Shown: one piece after another, positions 6,392 through 8,488 of the stretch
Numbering within the stretch: position 1 is the stretch's first letter
Layout of the letters: each line of letters starts with the position of its first letter
Assembly: GCA_009843625.1 (NCBI GenBank)
Contig: VYDD01000204.1
Location: forward strand, 1-8,488
Reading direction: 5' to 3'
Length of the DNA: 8,488 nucleotides
Origin: Gammaproteobacteria bacterium
GTDB lineage: Bacteria; Gemmatimonadota; Gemmatimonadetes; Longimicrobiales; Gaopeijiaceae
The notes under the pieces: generated by a model
What the model saw: the letters and a program-made list of their open reading frames with translations, nothing else
The model's database searches: none
Told to the model about the DNA's origin: nothing
Position numbers and translations under genes: made by a program

Positions 6392-8488
6392 GACGGCAGG
6401 TCGGCCGAAGCGCAAAGAGCGGATCCGCGAATCGTTGAGAGGTTTTACGGACGGCCTCTTGGAGGACCGGGCGAGGGACCTGCTGGAAGAACTCGACTAC
6501 AGCAGTTCGCGCCATATCGAGATCGGTCCCGAACCGGGAGACTTCATCGACGAATTCGAAACCCCCGAGGGAAGACCAATCGCGAAGAGGCAGCGGGAGC
6601 TGATACTGGAAACTTGGAAGAGAGTCGCCATGATCTTCCAGTACACGGACGAGGAGCTCGGAGAACAGGGCTCGTTCTTCGATGGCCAAGAATGGGATGA
6701 CAGCCGGGCCAAGTCCTTCCTGTTTCTGGCCGTGGACCTGAGGGACAAGGACTACTCAAGATCCGATCTCGCCGCAATGACACGCGCCGTCAACCGCCCT
6801 TTCGCCATGCCGGTCATCGTGTTCTTCCGGTATCGGCGTGCCACTGGCCGGTCGGCGTTGACTCTGGCCGTGGTTCACCGGCGAGCGCACAAGCTGGAGG
6901 CCACGAAGGATGTCCTCGATCGGGCCACATTCATCAAGGACATCGACACCCTCCGGCCCCACCGGGCGCACATCGACATTCTGGCGGAGCTCGCATTCGA
7001 CCGCCTCGGGCCCGTGAAGTCGTTTGACCGGTTGCATGAGGCCTGGGAAGCAGTCCTGAACATCGAGAAACTGGGGCGGCGCTTCTACCGGAAGCTCTTC
7101 GAATGGTTCGAGCGGGCTGTGGGAGAGTGCTCCTTCCCCGACGACGGTGGAGGCGGGGGCAGCAACGAGCGCCACGTCATCCGCATGATCACACGCCTGC
7201 TATTCATCTGGTTCCTCCGGGAAAAGGGCTTGCTGCCAGGCGACCTCTTCCGGGAATCGTTCGCCCGAAGCGCGCTGAAGGATCACGATCTCGCGAGCAC
7301 CGCCTACTACCGCGCGGTCCTGCAGAACCTCTTCTTCGCCACCCTGAACACGCCAATTCGGAAACGGACGTTCAGCAGCGTCGATCAGTCCACCCACCGC
7401 GACTTCACCAAGTATCGATACAGGGATCTCCTCGCCGACCCGGATGCTTTCATTGCACGGCTTGCTGAGGTACCCTTCGTCAACGGCGGGCTCTTCGACT
7501 GCCTCGACACCTTCGAGCATACTGGGGGTGGAGGCCGCCGGGTGGGACGGGTTGACGTGTTCACCGACAATCGGGAGCACCGGCTGGCGCTCCGCGTACC
7601 CGCGCACCTGTTCCTTCACGAAGACCACGGCCTGTTTCCGTTCTTCGACCGCTACAAGTTTACGGTGGAGGAAAACACCCCCTTGGACCGGGAGGTCGCG
7701 CTTGACCCCGAGCTGTTGGGCAAGGCCTTCGAGAACCTCCTTGCCGCCTACAATCCCGAGACGCGAGAACACGCCCGCAAAACGACCGGCTCATACTATA
7801 CTCCTCGCGCCGTCGTGGACTACATGGTTAACGAGGCGCTGGCGGCGCACTTCACGCGCGCTGTAGCTCCCTATGACGGAGATGATGATTGGCTGGAGAA
7901 GCGACTTCGTCACCTCTTGGCGATCGACCAAGGTGAAGGCGCCTTCGGCAGAGCGGATCGCTCCGCAACGTCCAAGGCCCCGGTAGCAGCGGATCAACGG
8001 AACGGCAACGACGATCACCTCATCGACGAATCGGAGATGGGGCCTCTCATCAACGCCATCCACGACCTGGCTGTGCTGGATCCTGCTTGCGGTTCGGGTG
8101 CGTTTCCGATGGGCATCCTTCAAAAGCTGGTCATGGTCCTCGGCACGCTGGATCCGAAGAACGACCGATGGAAGGCGCGGCAGATCTCCGCCGCGCAGAA
8201 GATCTCCGACCCAGCCGTGCGCAGGCGGGCCGTCAAGACCGTGGAGGAGGCATTTTCGCCGGAACGGGGATTCGGCGACTATGGCCGCAAGCTCTACCTG
8301 ATCCAGAGCGTCATCCACGGAATCGACGTTCAGCCCATCGCCACACAGATCGCCAAGCTTCGGTTCTTCATCTCGCTGATCATCGAGCAGGTCCCGAACG
8401 ACAATGCGGAGGCCAATTTCGGCATCGAACCGCTACCCAATCTGGAAACCTGCTTTGTCGCGGCCGATACTCTGCGGTCCCTTCGTCG
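6381..8488 (+). CDS. Eco57I/type IIG-like adenine-N6 DNA methyltransferase, partial (C-terminus missing)
   Basis: The frame is open from the ATG at 6381 to the window edge (702 codons). The catalytic fold starts late: TGSYYTPRAVVDYM (residue 469 on, the start of gamma-type N6-adenine methylases), SAM-binding motif I DPACGSGAF at 567-575, and acidic motif II in HGIDVQP with D649. The catalytic NPPY motif should lie just past the edge, so activity cannot be confirmed. The first 450 residues contain blocks I associate with large Eco57I-like methylases (FLFLAVDLRDKDYSRSDL, PHRAHIDIL, RMITRLLFIWFLREKGLLP) and a Gly5 run at 256-260. I see no PD-(D/E)xK site there, so cleavage may be left to the helicase's PLD domain. 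Translation is coupled to the helicase by overlap. Alternatives are a BREX PglX relative or a DISARM DrmMI-type methylase. Confidence 0.85.
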   Translation, partial: MRAETAGRPKRKERIRESLRGFTDGLLEDRARDLLEELDYSSSRHIEIGPEPGDFIDEFETPEGRPIAKRQRELILETWKRVAMIFQYTDEELGEQGSFFDGQEWDDSRAKSFLFLAVDLRDKDYSRSDLAAMTRAVNRPFAMPVIVFFRYRRATGRSALTLAVVHRRAHKLEATKDVLDRATFIKDIDTLRPHRAHIDILAELAFDRLGPVKSFDRLHEAWEAVLNIEKLGRRFYRKLFEWFERAVGECSFPDDGGGGGSNERHVIRMITRLLFIWFLREKGLLPGDLFRESFARSALKDHDLASTAYYRAVLQNLFFATLNTPIRKRTFSSVDQSTHRDFTKYRYRDLLADPDAFIARLAEVPFVNGGLFDCLDTFEHTGGGGRRVGRVDVFTDNREHRLALRVPAHLFLHEDHGLFPFFDRYKFTVEENTPLDREVALDPELLGKAFENLLAAYNPETREHARKTTGSYYTPRAVVDYMVNEALAAHFTRAVAPYDGDDDWLEKRLRHLLAIDQGEGAFGRADRSATSKAPVAADQRNGNDDHLIDESEMGPLINAIHDLAVLDPACGSGAFPMGILQKLVMVLGTLDPKNDRWKARQISAAQKISDPAVRRRAVKTVEEAFSPERGFGDYGRKLYLIQSVIHGIDVQPIATQIAKLRFFISLIIEQVPNDNAEANFGIEPLPNLETCFVAADTLRSLR

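Overview
The window looks like a junction inside a mobile, GC-rich Gram-negative genome: one end of a conjugation gene cluster lies back to back with a block of phage-defence genes. The host cannot be named from the sequence. A Trb/VirB-type pilin and its VirB3-like partner suggest a two-membrane bacterium, and the GC-rich codon use fits many proteobacteria and uncultured environmental phyla. No rRNA, tRNA, CRISPR array, transposase or integrase is visible.

Left part, minus strand (1-941): a two-domain DNA-binding regulator (XRE-like HTH fused to an AlpA-like HTH), then trbC (VirB2-type pilin) and the start of trbD (VirB3), which runs off the left edge. The trbC and trbD genes overlap at TGATG, so this is one transcription unit read leftward. 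No trbB ATPase gene lies between the regulator and trbC.

Middle, intergenic (942-1333): about 390 bp without a convincing gene. It holds a 12-bp palindrome, four head-to-tail copies of a KTGTCyTATr-like motif spaced about 10 bp, and a string of GC-rich inverted repeats. It separates the two divergent gene sets and probably carries both control regions.

Right part, plus strand (1334-8488): abiEi and abiEii (a type IV toxin-antitoxin pair, ORFs overlapping by 8 nt), a 113-bp gap, a large SNF2-type helicase with an N-terminal phospholipase-D-like nuclease domain, and an Eco57I/type IIG-like adenine-N6 DNA methyltransferase that overlaps the helicase by 11 nt and runs off the right edge before its NPPY motif. 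The helicase and methyltransferase look like one translationally coupled module: the methyltransferase would mark self DNA, and the nuclease-translocase would act on unmarked DNA. This is a restriction or DISARM-class-1-like logic in which the nuclease domain is fused to the helicase. The pair resembles known helicase-plus-methylase defence modules, but which system it belongs to depends on genes beyond position 8488.
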